Origin: DAOVRL01 sp964459805
Lineage (GTDB): Bacteria; Planctomycetota; Phycisphaerae; Sedimentisphaerales; Anaerobacaceae
DNA length: 8,709 bases
Reading direction: 5' to 3'
NCBI GenBank assembly: GCA_964459805.1
Contig: CAYWOD010000153.1
Location: 1-8,709, forward strand
Shown here: positions 1-5,949 of the stretch, piece after piece
Numbering within the stretch: position 1 is the stretch's first letter
Layout of the letters: every line of letters begins with the position of its first letter
Program-made: the position numbers and the translations under genes
Notes under the pieces: generated by a model
What the model was told of the DNA's origin: nothing
The model's database searches: none
Seen by the model: only the letters and a program-made list of their open reading frames with translations

Positions 1-1047
1 CCGGCCCTCGGGCGTCACCTCAAAGAAGCGCCCGGGGTCGGATTCCGCAATCAACGTATTGCCGTTGGCTAATCGTTCGCTCGAGCCCCTTGCCCGAGAG
101 TAAAAGTGGTTGGGCGGATCTGCCTTGTATTCCCATACAATCTTCCCGCTAATCGGATCAAGCTCGACAATCCGCGTATATCCCCTGACCTGAGTGGACT
201 TATTGGAGCCGTTGTCGTAGATCAGCAGATGTCCGTTTGGCAGCATGGTCGGCATATGCGGCCCGAGCAGCTCTCCCGGCCCCCACGCCCAGACAACCTT
301 TCCCGTCCGCCTCTCGATGACTCCGATGGTGTCGATGTGCCGCCCGCAAAAGAGCAGATTGCCGGCCTTGAATCGTGAATCCCGCTTGGCCGCAGGACCA
401 TCGGGCAGCACCTCGATTGTGTTGATATGAGGCCAATCGGAGAACAGACTCGAAGGCGGTATCTTCAACGGCACGTGCTCGGCAATTTCCTTGGTGTGTT
501 CTTCCACTTTCCACTCCCAGACTACCTCATTCTCGGACGTCAGCTCGACAAGTATATCGCACGTAAGCCTGCCCGATTTTGTCCACGGATTGGTCAGAGG
601 CCGCCGGGATACGACCAGCGTATTCCCATTGGACAGACGCGCAAAGTCGTGGTGCGCCCGCAGCTTGGCCTTCCACACAAGCTTGCTGTCCCAGTCCAGC
701 TCCAGGATCATCACATCCTTAACGATCGCGACCAAATGACCGTTCGGCAGTATCTCAGCGTAGTGCCACGTATGCCCTTGAGGATACGACCACCCGTGCA
801 CTTCACGCCCGTCCAGGTCGATAATGTGGGCCGCCTCACTGCCTCGGCTCGAATAGAGCCTGTAGCTGGTATCACATTTGTCTCGTTTGAGCAGGGTCAC
901 TCCCGCTCGCTTCTTCGCCCTCGGTGGCACGTCATCCGCCGTCGCAGTCCGACACAGCATCCAGCAAACCAATAGCGACACTCCCGCACTCAAACCCACC
1001 GCACGACTGATACTCAACGCTGATGTTCTCCTGCTTTGCCCGTTCAC
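1..1047 (-). CDS. Arylsulfotransferase-family exported beta-propeller protein (3' end outside window)
   Basis: Seen: one open frame reads without a break from a GTG at 1047 to the window edge, giving 349 residues. An in-frame TAA lies just upstream, and GGAAGG at 1053-1058 sits 5 nt before the GTG, so this start is well supported. Residues 1-36 form a basic N-terminus plus hydrophobic segment (LSAGVSLLVCWMLC) ending near TATA, a Sec signal peptide. The mature part has repeated propeller-blade motifs: LPNGHL (100-105), LSNGNTLVV (138-146), WPHIN (205-209), GRHID (235-239), LPNGHLLIYDNG (269-280) and LANGNTLI (326-333). Between them are W-rich strands VVWEW (175-179), VVWAWG (251-256) and KIVWEY (302-307). 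This pattern matches the ASST/arylsulfotransferase families, which in characterised members move sulfuryl groups between phenolic substrates through a catalytic histidine. I cannot say which histidine is catalytic here, and many planctomycete members are untested, so transferase activity is inferred. It is divergent from the transporter gene. Confidence 0.85.
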   Translation of the reverse strand, partial: MNGQSRRTSALSISRAVGLSAGVSLLVCWMLCRTATADDVPPRAKKRAGVTLLKRDKCDTSYRLYSSRGSEAAHIIDLDGREVHGWSYPQGHTWHYAEILPNGHLVAIVKDVMILELDWDSKLVWKAKLRAHHDFARLSNGNTLVVSRRPLTNPWTKSGRLTCDILVELTSENEVVWEWKVEEHTKEIAEHVPLKIPPSSLFSDWPHINTIEVLPDGPAAKRDSRFKAGNLLFCGRHIDTIGVIERRTGKVVWAWGPGELLGPHMPTMLPNGHLLIYDNGSNKSTQVRGYTRIVELDPISGKIVWEYKADPPNHFYSRARGSSERLANGNTLIAESDPGRFFEVTPEGR

Positions 1048-1108
1048 GATTACCTTCCTTTCTTAACCGGTAGCCTTCTGTAACATCCTCACAAACTCCA
1101 ACCGCCCG

Positions 1109-1137
1109 ATGGTAGTCTAAACCGCGAGCAATTGCAA
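1109..1137 (-). promoter_or_regulatory. Possible promoter for the arylsulfotransferase-family gene
   Basis: Read on the minus strand, TTGCAA (1137-1132) and TACCAT (1114-1109) are separated by 17 nt. Both hexamers deviate from the sigma70 consensus, so this is a weak call. It lies about 60 nt upstream of the GTG start at 1047, a plausible leader length, and no better match was seen between the two divergent genes on this strand. Confidence 0.3.
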
Positions 1138-1152
1138 GTCCTTCCTTCTTCT

Positions 1153-1181
1153 TTGACTTCTATACTCCTGTCTATTATTAT
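1153..1181 (+). promoter_or_regulatory. Sigma70-type promoter of the transporter-dipeptidase unit
   Basis: TTGACT at 1153-1158 and TATTAT at 1176-1181 are separated by 17 nt, close to the housekeeping consensus in both boxes. A transcript would start near 1188 and leave a leader of about 30 nt before the ATG at 1219. No strong Shine-Dalgarno sequence is visible in that leader. No other convincing promoter was seen before the second and third genes, consistent with one transcript for all three. Confidence 0.6.
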
Positions 1182-1218
1182 CTCCTTGTACCCGGCGCCG
1201 AAATGATTGGGTGTATCG

Positions 1219-2472
1219 ATGAAATTGCCGAAACTTCAATTGCACACGAAAATCCTGCTCGGGTTGCTCTCTGGAGTTGTTTTCGGCCTCCTCGCCAATC
1301 GCCTGGCCTTTTCAGGGTTCCTCCTCACCTACGTCAAGCCGCTCGGCGCCGTGTTCATTAAATTGATTAGCATGGTCGTCGTCCCCCTGGTCTTTGCCTC
1401 TTTATTGGTGGGGACCGCGAGCTTAAACGATATCAGAAAGCTCGGCCGAATCGGCTCCAAAACCCTCGCATACTACCTCTGTACAACCGCCGTCGCGGTC
1501 ACTATCGGCTTGTTCCTGGCCAATACCCTAAAACCCGGAGTCGGTCTTTCACGCGAACTACGCACAGAGCTGATACAAAACGGTGCCGAACAAGCTAATG
1601 CAAGGATCGGGACAACTTTCAAAAGACCGACAATCACCGATGTCCTCTTAAACATCGTACCCACAAATCCCATTCGAGCCTTCGTCGAAGGCAAAATGCT
1701 CCAGATCATCTTCTTCGCCCTGTTGACCGGGATATGCCTCACACTGATCCGGCCCGACCGAAGCCGACCCGTGATTAGCTTCTTCGAAGGCCTCAACGAC
1801 CTCATGATTAAAATGGTCCACATCATTATGAAACTCGCCCCTTATGGAGTCTTTGCCCTGATCTCCGCCGTTGTCGCCGAGTTCGGTGCCGGAATTCTGC
1901 TTGCTCTCCTTAAGTACTCCATAGTAGTAATTGCAGGGCTCATGCTCCACGTAATCATCGTTTACTCTTCGGCGATAAGAATTTTCAGCAAGCAAAAAAT
2001 CGCAGCCTTCTTCAGAGGCATTCGTCCGGCCCAGTTGATCGCCTTTAGTTCCGCCTCCAGCTCAGCCACGCTGCCCGTGACAATGGAATGCACCGAAAAA
2101 AATCTCGGAGTCTCCGGCAAAATATGCAGCTTTGCACTGCCGCTGGGGGCCACCATAAATATGGATGGAACGGCCCTCTACCAGGGAGTCTCAACCGTCT
2201 TCCTTGCACAGATATATGGCATGGATTTGAGCATCGCCCAGCAATTGGCAATAGTCCTTACTGCCACCTTAGCTTCGGTCGGTACGGCAGGCATACCGGG
2301 CGCGGGAATTATTACTTTGGCAATTGTACTCAAGAGTATCGGCGTACCGCTCGAAGGAATTGCGATCATTATGGGCGCCGAACGCTTGCTGGATATGTGC
2401 CGCAGCGTCGTAAATGTCACGGGTGATGCCTCCTGCGCCGTGGTTGTAGCATCAACCGAAAATGAAATGTAA
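1219..2472 (+). CDS. Dicarboxylate/amino acid:cation symporter (SLC1/DAACS family)
   Basis: A 417-residue inner-membrane symporter, the usual length for GltP/GltPh-like carriers. Conserved elements are in order: re-entrant loop HP1 with SSASSSATLP (277-286), NMDGT in TM7 (314-318), HP2 with GIPGAG (358-363), and TM8 with E388, D392, R395, N399 and D403 in the spacing of GltPh D390, D394, R397, N401 and D405. In this family the TM8 arginine binds the side-chain carboxylate and the TM8 aspartate binds the amino group, so glutamate or aspartate is the expected substrate and Na+ or H+ the coupling ion (inference). DctA-type C4-dicarboxylate carriers usually lack the two aspartates kept here. The ATG at 1219 is preferred to an in-frame TTG at 1207 because MKLPKLQLHTK is a typical N-terminus; neither has a clear ribosome-binding site. 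It is first in a unit with two exported dipeptidases, and the next start is 12 nt after its stop. Confidence 0.93.
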   Translation: MKLPKLQLHTKILLGLLSGVVFGLLANRLAFSGFLLTYVKPLGAVFIKLISMVVVPLVFASLLVGTASLNDIRKLGRIGSKTLAYYLCTTAVAVTIGLFLANTLKPGVGLSRELRTELIQNGAEQANARIGTTFKRPTITDVLLNIVPTNPIRAFVEGKMLQIIFFALLTGICLTLIRPDRSRPVISFFEGLNDLMIKMVHIIMKLAPYGVFALISAVVAEFGAGILLALLKYSIVVIAGLMLHVIIVYSSAIRIFSKQKIAAFFRGIRPAQLIAFSSASSSATLPVTMECTEKNLGVSGKICSFALPLGATINMDGTALYQGVSTVFLAQIYGMDLSIAQQLAIVLTATLASVGTAGIPGAGIITLAIVLKSIGVPLEGIAIIMGAERLLDMCRSVVNVTGDASCAVVVASTENEM

Positions 2473-2484
2473 AGCTCGTATGAT

Positions 2485-3966
2485 ATGGTAGTGAAAATGA
2501 CTGCAAGAAAGAAACTCGCCGGAACATCGTTTGCAACCGTCGCACTGGCATTGATTCTCCTGCTGCTTACACTGACAGCACCGTGCTACGGATGCTTTTC
2601 AATCGTGGTGGGTAAGGATGCCTCAGCGGACGGATACGTCATCATGGCCCACAACGAAGATGACCCACCTCCCCAGATTGTACACCATCGCAAGGTCCCA
2701 CGAAAAAAGCACTCACCACAGGAAAAAGTAGAGCTACGCAACGGCGGCCGGGTGGACCAAGTCGCGCAAACCTGGGCCTACTTATGGTCCCACATGCCGG
2801 GCATGCTCTTCTCCGACGGTTACATCAACGAATGGGGCGTCGGCATAACTTCAGATAACTGCCCCTCACGAGAAGACAAACCCGAAATTACCGACGGCGG
2901 CATCGGCTACATGCTCCGACGCCTTGTGGCCGAGCGAGCCGGCACCTCGCGCCAAGGCGTCCTGCTGGCCGGGAAACTCGTCGAGCGCTTCGGCTACATC
3001 GACTCAGGCCGAACATACATTATCTGCGACGGCGAAGAAGGATGGCTCTTCTGCGTCGTCAACGGAAAGCACTGGCTCGCCAAGCGCGTCGGCGACAACG
3101 AGGTCGCAATGGTAGCAAACATATACACGATACACGAGGTCGATCTCTCCGATAAGCGCAACTTCCTCGCCTCGGACGACATCATAGAATATGCCGTCAA
3201 GCGCGGCTGGTACGACCCAAAAAAGGACCGCCCTTTCGACTTTGCAGCCGTCTATGCAAATCCCAGGTCCGCTTCAAATCCATCCAACTCCGGCAGACAG
3301 TGGGCCGGTCTAAACTATGTTAGCGATAAGCCTATCCAGCCCGGCTCAAATCTGCCCTTCTCCGTCGTACCGCGAGGCAAACTCGGCCCGGCCGACATCA
3401 TGAAAATCCTAAGACACGACAATCAGAGCAAAATAGCCCAATCCCCATTCTCGGAAAAAGTCGTCTGCGATACCGGCTGTCCAATTTGCAGCGGCGCCAC
3501 TCAGACCAGCTTCGTTGTTCAACTGCGCAGGAACATGCCCCTGGACATAGGCATCGTTTACTGGGCCTGCCTCGCCTCACCCCGAATCTCATTCTATTGC
3601 CCTTTTCACTTCGGCATACCCGATTTCCCTGCGGGCTTCTCCTCAAAATCGCAAAGACCGTCAGTGGATACCTATAACCGAAAAGTCACTTCTCCTTTTC
3701 GAGCCGATCCGCTCCAGGGGTTTTGGACATTCTACAGTTTCTACAACAAACTCGATACCGCCCCTGCCGAGACAATCGCACTCGCAAAAGCCGGAGCTCA
3801 GCAAATCGAAAAAAGTGCCTTCGCCGTGCAGAAATCGCTTGAAGAAACCGCTCGCCGCCTGTACACAAAGGATAGAGAAGCGGCAATGCAAATATTGGCC
3901 GACTATTCCAATGGAATGTACCTGTCCTGTCTGCAGGCTATGGACAGGCTCTTATCAAAGAATTAA
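2485..3966 (+). CDS. Exported C69-family dipeptidase (Ntn hydrolase)
   Basis: A 493-residue protein of peptidase family C69 (PepD-like). Seen: a basic N-terminus (TARKK, 6-10), a hydrophobic stretch (15-32) ending in APCYG, and then Cys37 beginning CFSIVVGKDASADG, followed by HNED (56-59). This is the family N-terminal block in which the cysteine is the nucleophile and its free amino group the general base. NEWGVGI (115-121), SDNCPSRE (123-130), ERAG (150-153), EGWLFCVV (185-192) and ANIYTI (211-216) also fit the family. The Sec leader places the enzyme outside the inner membrane, where it would cleave dipeptides of broad sequence (known for the family; the substrate here is unknown). No proper lipobox precedes either cysteine. 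In-frame starts exist at 2485 (ATG), 2491 (GTG) and 2497 (ATG, MTARKKLAG). The last gives the most typical leader; none has a strong Shine-Dalgarno. It is probably cotranscribed with its neighbours. Confidence 0.9.
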   Translation: MVVKMTARKKLAGTSFATVALALILLLLTLTAPCYGCFSIVVGKDASADGYVIMAHNEDDPPPQIVHHRKVPRKKHSPQEKVELRNGGRVDQVAQTWAYLWSHMPGMLFSDGYINEWGVGITSDNCPSREDKPEITDGGIGYMLRRLVAERAGTSRQGVLLAGKLVERFGYIDSGRTYIICDGEEGWLFCVVNGKHWLAKRVGDNEVAMVANIYTIHEVDLSDKRNFLASDDIIEYAVKRGWYDPKKDRPFDFAAVYANPRSASNPSNSGRQWAGLNYVSDKPIQPGSNLPFSVVPRGKLGPADIMKILRHDNQSKIAQSPFSEKVVCDTGCPICSGATQTSFVVQLRRNMPLDIGIVYWACLASPRISFYCPFHFGIPDFPAGFSSKSQRPSVDTYNRKVTSPFRADPLQGFWTFYSFYNKLDTAPAETIALAKAGAQQIEKSAFAVQKSLEETARRLYTKDREAAMQILADYSNGMYLSCLQAMDRLLSKN

Positions 3967-3984
3967 CATTTTACGTAGGCCCCG

Positions 3985-4077
3985 ATGTCGCCGGCGGACA
4001 GTTGGGCAAGCCTGTCCGCGCTGGCTTTGCCGACGATAGTGGACAAGATGATTATTTGTGAGGCCGATACACTATGA
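3985..4077 (+). other. 30-codon ORF ending in ATGA overlap with the M19 gene
   Basis: An ATG at 3985 opens a 30-residue frame (MSPADSWASL..., ending CEADTL) whose TGA at 4075-4077 overlaps the next gene's ATG at 4074. The ATGA arrangement is the usual geometry of translational coupling. The frame is closed upstream by TAG at 3976, and only a weak TAGG lies before its ATG. The peptide has no recognisable feature, so it may be a coupling leader or chance. The M19 gene also has its own GAGG about 10 nt upstream and does not need coupling. Confidence 0.25.
3994..4019. other. Inverted repeat with 8-bp stem before the M19 gene
   Basis: GCGGACAG (3994-4001) and CTGTCCGC (4012-4019) are perfect complements around a 10-nt loop. 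No T-run follows, so it is not an intrinsic terminator. It lies in the 107-nt gap between the C69 and M19 genes, where it could act as an RNA stability element or attenuator within the operon mRNA, or bind a dimeric regulator. No function can be assigned. Confidence 0.4.
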
Positions 4078-5309
4078 ACAGGAACAAAAAAGCCCTCTTG
4101 TGGCTTGCAATTGTCGTGCCGACCATCTGGATTACCGGTTGTCACCGTCAAATCAATATCGCAGCAGATGCCGAGCTTAGAACAAAGGCCAATAATCTGG
4201 CACAGAAGTACATAATCATCGACACCCACCAGGACGTGCCGTGGCGCCTGCAAAAAAAGACGCAGGACATCTCAAAGAGAACGCCAACCGGAGACTTTGA
4301 CTATCCAAGGGCAAGGCAGGGAGGTCTCGACGCGGTCTTTATGGCCGTCTATGTCCCTCCCGATTACGAAGAAAAAGGCGGAGCCCGCCTTTTCGCCGAC
4401 GAAACAATCGATATGATAGAAGGTTGGGCCCGGACCTGGCCCGACAAGTTCGTTCTCGCCGACTCCGTCGCAGACGTCAAGAACCAGTTCGACCGTCGCA
4501 GAGTATCAATCGTCATCTCAATGGAAAACGGCGCGCCCATCGAAGGCAATCTCGCCAATCTCAAGCACTTCTACGACCGCGGCGTTCGCTGCATCACACT
4601 TGTACATTCAAAGAACAACCACATCGCTGACTCCTCTTACGACCCAAAGCCCAAGTGGAACGGCCTGAGTCCGTTCGGCAGGCAAGTTGTTGCGGAAATG
4701 AATCGCCTCGGAATGATCATAGATGTATCACACGCCACAGACAAAGCATTTTACCAGATAATGGAGCTCTCCAGAGCGCCCGTCGTGGCCACACATTCAT
4801 CCTGCCGCCGTTTCACTCCGGGCTGGGAGCGCAATATGGATGATAAAATGATAAAGCTGCTCGCCAAGAAAGACGGGGTCATTCAAATCAATTTCGGCTC
4901 TTTCTTTGTGAACAAGCAGGTGTACCGCAAATTTATGGACCGCAAGAAACACATAGCAGAACACATCAAGGCCAATAATCTCCAGGGCGCCGACAAGGAC
5001 GCATACACCAAGAAGTACGCCCGCGACCACCCAATCGGCGACGCCGACGTCTCGGACGTCGCTGCAAATATCGACCACGTCGTTAAGCTGGTCGGCATAG
5101 ACCACGTGGGTCTGGGTTCGGACTTCGACGGCGTTGGCGACAGCCTCCCGAACGGCTTGAAGGATGTCTCCGGCTATCCGAACTTGATCTATCAGCTCAT
5201 AAAAAAAGGCTACACCGAAGAAGATATAAGAAAAATCTGTTCCGACAACCTCCTCCGCGTATGGTCGAATATCCCAAAAACCGCTCGGCAGCTACAATCG
5301 GGTAGATAG
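4074..5309 (+). CDS. Lipoprotein M19 (renal/membrane-type) zinc dipeptidase
   Basis: A 411-residue protein of peptidase family M19. The N-terminus (MNRNKKALLWLAIV...) ends in a lipobox, ITGC, with Cys23, so the enzyme is probably a lipid-anchored envelope protein. The full metal and catalytic set seen in human DPEP1 is present: H52 and D54 (DTHQD), E151 (SMENGAP), H220 (DVSHA), H241 (ATHSS), an arginine 12 residues later (R253) and D350 (GLGSDFDG). Family members hydrolyse dipeptides, including Cys-Gly and many L-D dipeptides; the actual substrate here is unknown. Length is normal and no active-site residue is missing. GAGG about 10 nt upstream and the ATG inside ATGA support the start. It is the last gene of the unit with the symporter and C69 dipeptidase, and the two hydrolases probably share the job of breaking dipeptides before uptake. 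No clear terminator follows it. Confidence 0.93.
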   Translation: MNRNKKALLWLAIVVPTIWITGCHRQINIAADAELRTKANNLAQKYIIIDTHQDVPWRLQKKTQDISKRTPTGDFDYPRARQGGLDAVFMAVYVPPDYEEKGGARLFADETIDMIEGWARTWPDKFVLADSVADVKNQFDRRRVSIVISMENGAPIEGNLANLKHFYDRGVRCITLVHSKNNHIADSSYDPKPKWNGLSPFGRQVVAEMNRLGMIIDVSHATDKAFYQIMELSRAPVVATHSSCRRFTPGWERNMDDKMIKLLAKKDGVIQINFGSFFVNKQVYRKFMDRKKHIAEHIKANNLQGADKDAYTKKYARDHPIGDADVSDVAANIDHVVKLVGIDHVGLGSDFDGVGDSLPNGLKDVSGYPNLIYQLIKKGYTEEDIRKICSDNLLRVWSNIPKTARQLQSGR

Positions 5310-5382
5310 ACACGCGAGCACGTTGTCGGCTAATGGTCATCTCGTATATCGCATAAGTCTAAACCTCGCTAGGAAGAGACCA

Positions 5383-5451
5383 ATGCCTGGAAAACGCATC
5401 GCCTCCCATATCCTGCCTTTATTGTTGCAGAAATCACTCTTCGAAACTTAA
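5383..5451 (+). other. 22-codon ORF with good ribosome-binding site, probably a gene stump
   Basis: ATG at 5383 is preceded by AGGAAG at 5371-5376 at good spacing and codes for MPGKRIASHILPLLLQKSLF plus two residues before TAA. A proper start signal followed by a very short frame, right before the 34-bp repeat, suggests the 5' stump of a lost gene rather than a working peptide. It could also be chance. Confidence 0.25.
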
Positions 5452-5453
5452 CG

Positions 5454-5487
5454 CCCCACAAAAACGTTGAAGTAATTCCATTAAACG
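5454..5487. repeat. 34-bp direct repeat, copy 1
   Basis: The 34 bases from CCCCACAAAAACG to CCATTAAACG are identical to those at 7248-7281. The right part is an imperfect palindrome with CGTT and AACG ends. Weaker matches appear on the left side of both copies (for example ATCC-CTTT-GTTG blocks), which suggests that a longer, decayed element surrounds the perfect core. Confidence 0.85.
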
Positions 5488-5562
5488 GTGCAGGCAAATC
5501 ACTCGGACAGCCAATTGGGGCACAGAAATCCCCGACCGGCTGGACTTTCGGTTGGGGGCCTA

Positions 5563-5723
5563 CCGGCATCTCTGCCGACGGCCTTACCATCGTCGGCTAC
5601 GGCACAAACCCCGACGGCTTCACGGAAGGCTGGATCGCCACCATCCCCGAACCAGCCACTGTTTTACTCCTTGGCCTCGCCGGCTTGGCCTTGCTGAGAA
5701 AGCGCAGACAAATACCCTTCTGA
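5563..5723 (+). pseudogene. C-terminal fragment of a PEP-CTERM/HAF-repeat protein
   Basis: The frame ending at TGA 5721-5723 codes for about 52 residues starting GISADGLTIVGYG and including IPEPATVLLLGLAG, then RKRRQIPF. It is nearly identical to the end of the full-length gene at 5950-7110. The DNA match covers 5563-5733 against 6950-7120, 171 bp with 11 mismatches by eye (about 94%) and no gaps. The same frame is open back to 5373 but has no start codon and, apart from a short T-G-W-T-F-like stretch, no similarity to the rest of the neighbour. So this is the tail of a truncated paralogue: one repeat motif plus the sorting anchor. Without a leader it cannot be exported. The mismatches include conservative coding changes (A to G, N to K, T to I), showing that the copy is not brand new. 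Confidence 0.85.
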
Positions 5724-5796
5724 CTCACATCCCGACTTCCCAGGACCCTAAGGGCACAATATCTCCCCCCCACAAGAGTGCTGTTCATATCTCACG

Positions 5797-5825
5797 GTGT
5801 TTCACTCTTGAAACACTACAAGTGT
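5797..5825. other. Two overlapping hairpins
   Basis: GTGTTTCA (5797-5804) pairs with TGAAACAC (5809-5816) around a CTCT loop, an 8-bp perfect stem. ACACT (5813-5817) pairs with AGTGT (5821-5825) around ACA. The two stems share bases 5813-5816, so an RNA could form only one at a time. No T-run follows. They lie downstream of the gene fragment and upstream of the promoter at 5892, so they may be a decayed terminator or an operator-like palindrome. Confidence 0.45.
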
Positions 5826-5859
5826 AGCATTTCCAGCTCCCCTGTCTGCTGTGGCAACT

Positions 5860-5880
5860 ACGTGATTTCCGCGTTTTTTT
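5860..5880 (+). terminator. Weak intrinsic-terminator-like element
   Basis: ACGTG (5860-5864) can pair with CGCGT (5870-5874), with one G-T wobble, and is followed by six further T residues (5875-5880). The stem is only 5 bp, so termination would be poor. The placement, after the gene fragment and just before the next promoter, fits insulation of the downstream gene. Confidence 0.3.
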
Positions 5881-5891
5881 AAACTTTTTCC

Positions 5892-5920
5892 TTGAACTAA
5901 AAGGGAAACTGCCTTATCAT
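5892..5920 (+). promoter_or_regulatory. Sigma70-type promoter of the HAF/PEP-CTERM gene
   Basis: TTGAAC (5892-5897) and TATCAT (5915-5920) are separated by exactly 17 nt. The start of transcription would fall near 5927, giving a leader of about 23 nt that contains AGGAGGT at 5936-5942, 7 nt before the ATG. The combination of near-consensus boxes, an A/T-rich upstream tract (T7 at 5874-5880 and T5 at 5885-5889) and a strong ribosome-binding site suggests a well-expressed gene. Confidence 0.65.
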
Positions 5921-5949
5921 ACTGATATATTTAGTAGGAGGTAAACTGT

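Larger units (their letters stand above)
5310..5949. other. Gene-poor 640-bp stretch with repeat, gene fragment and promoter
   Basis: There is no intact gene in this gap. It holds a 22-codon ORF (5383-5451), the first copy of a 34-bp repeat (5454-5487), the C-terminal fragment of a PEP-CTERM protein (to 5723), two overlapping hairpins (5797-5825), a weak terminator-like stem with a T-run (5860-5880), and the promoter and ribosome-binding site of the gene at 5950. In 5310-5370 and 5734-5790 I see nothing specific. Confidence 0.7.

Noticed and set aside
427..975. 182-codon plus-strand frame
   Set aside because: It is antisense to the arylsulfotransferase-family gene, which has a signal peptide, ribosome-binding site and family motifs. 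The plus frame has an Arg/Pro-rich, featureless composition.
5454..5487. Integron attC or CRISPR repeat interpretation of the 34-bp sequence
   Set aside because: The CGTT/AACG ends do not fit the attC core sites (GTTRRRY and RYYYAAC). Only two copies 1.8 kb apart exist, with no spacers of regular length and no cas or integrase genes.
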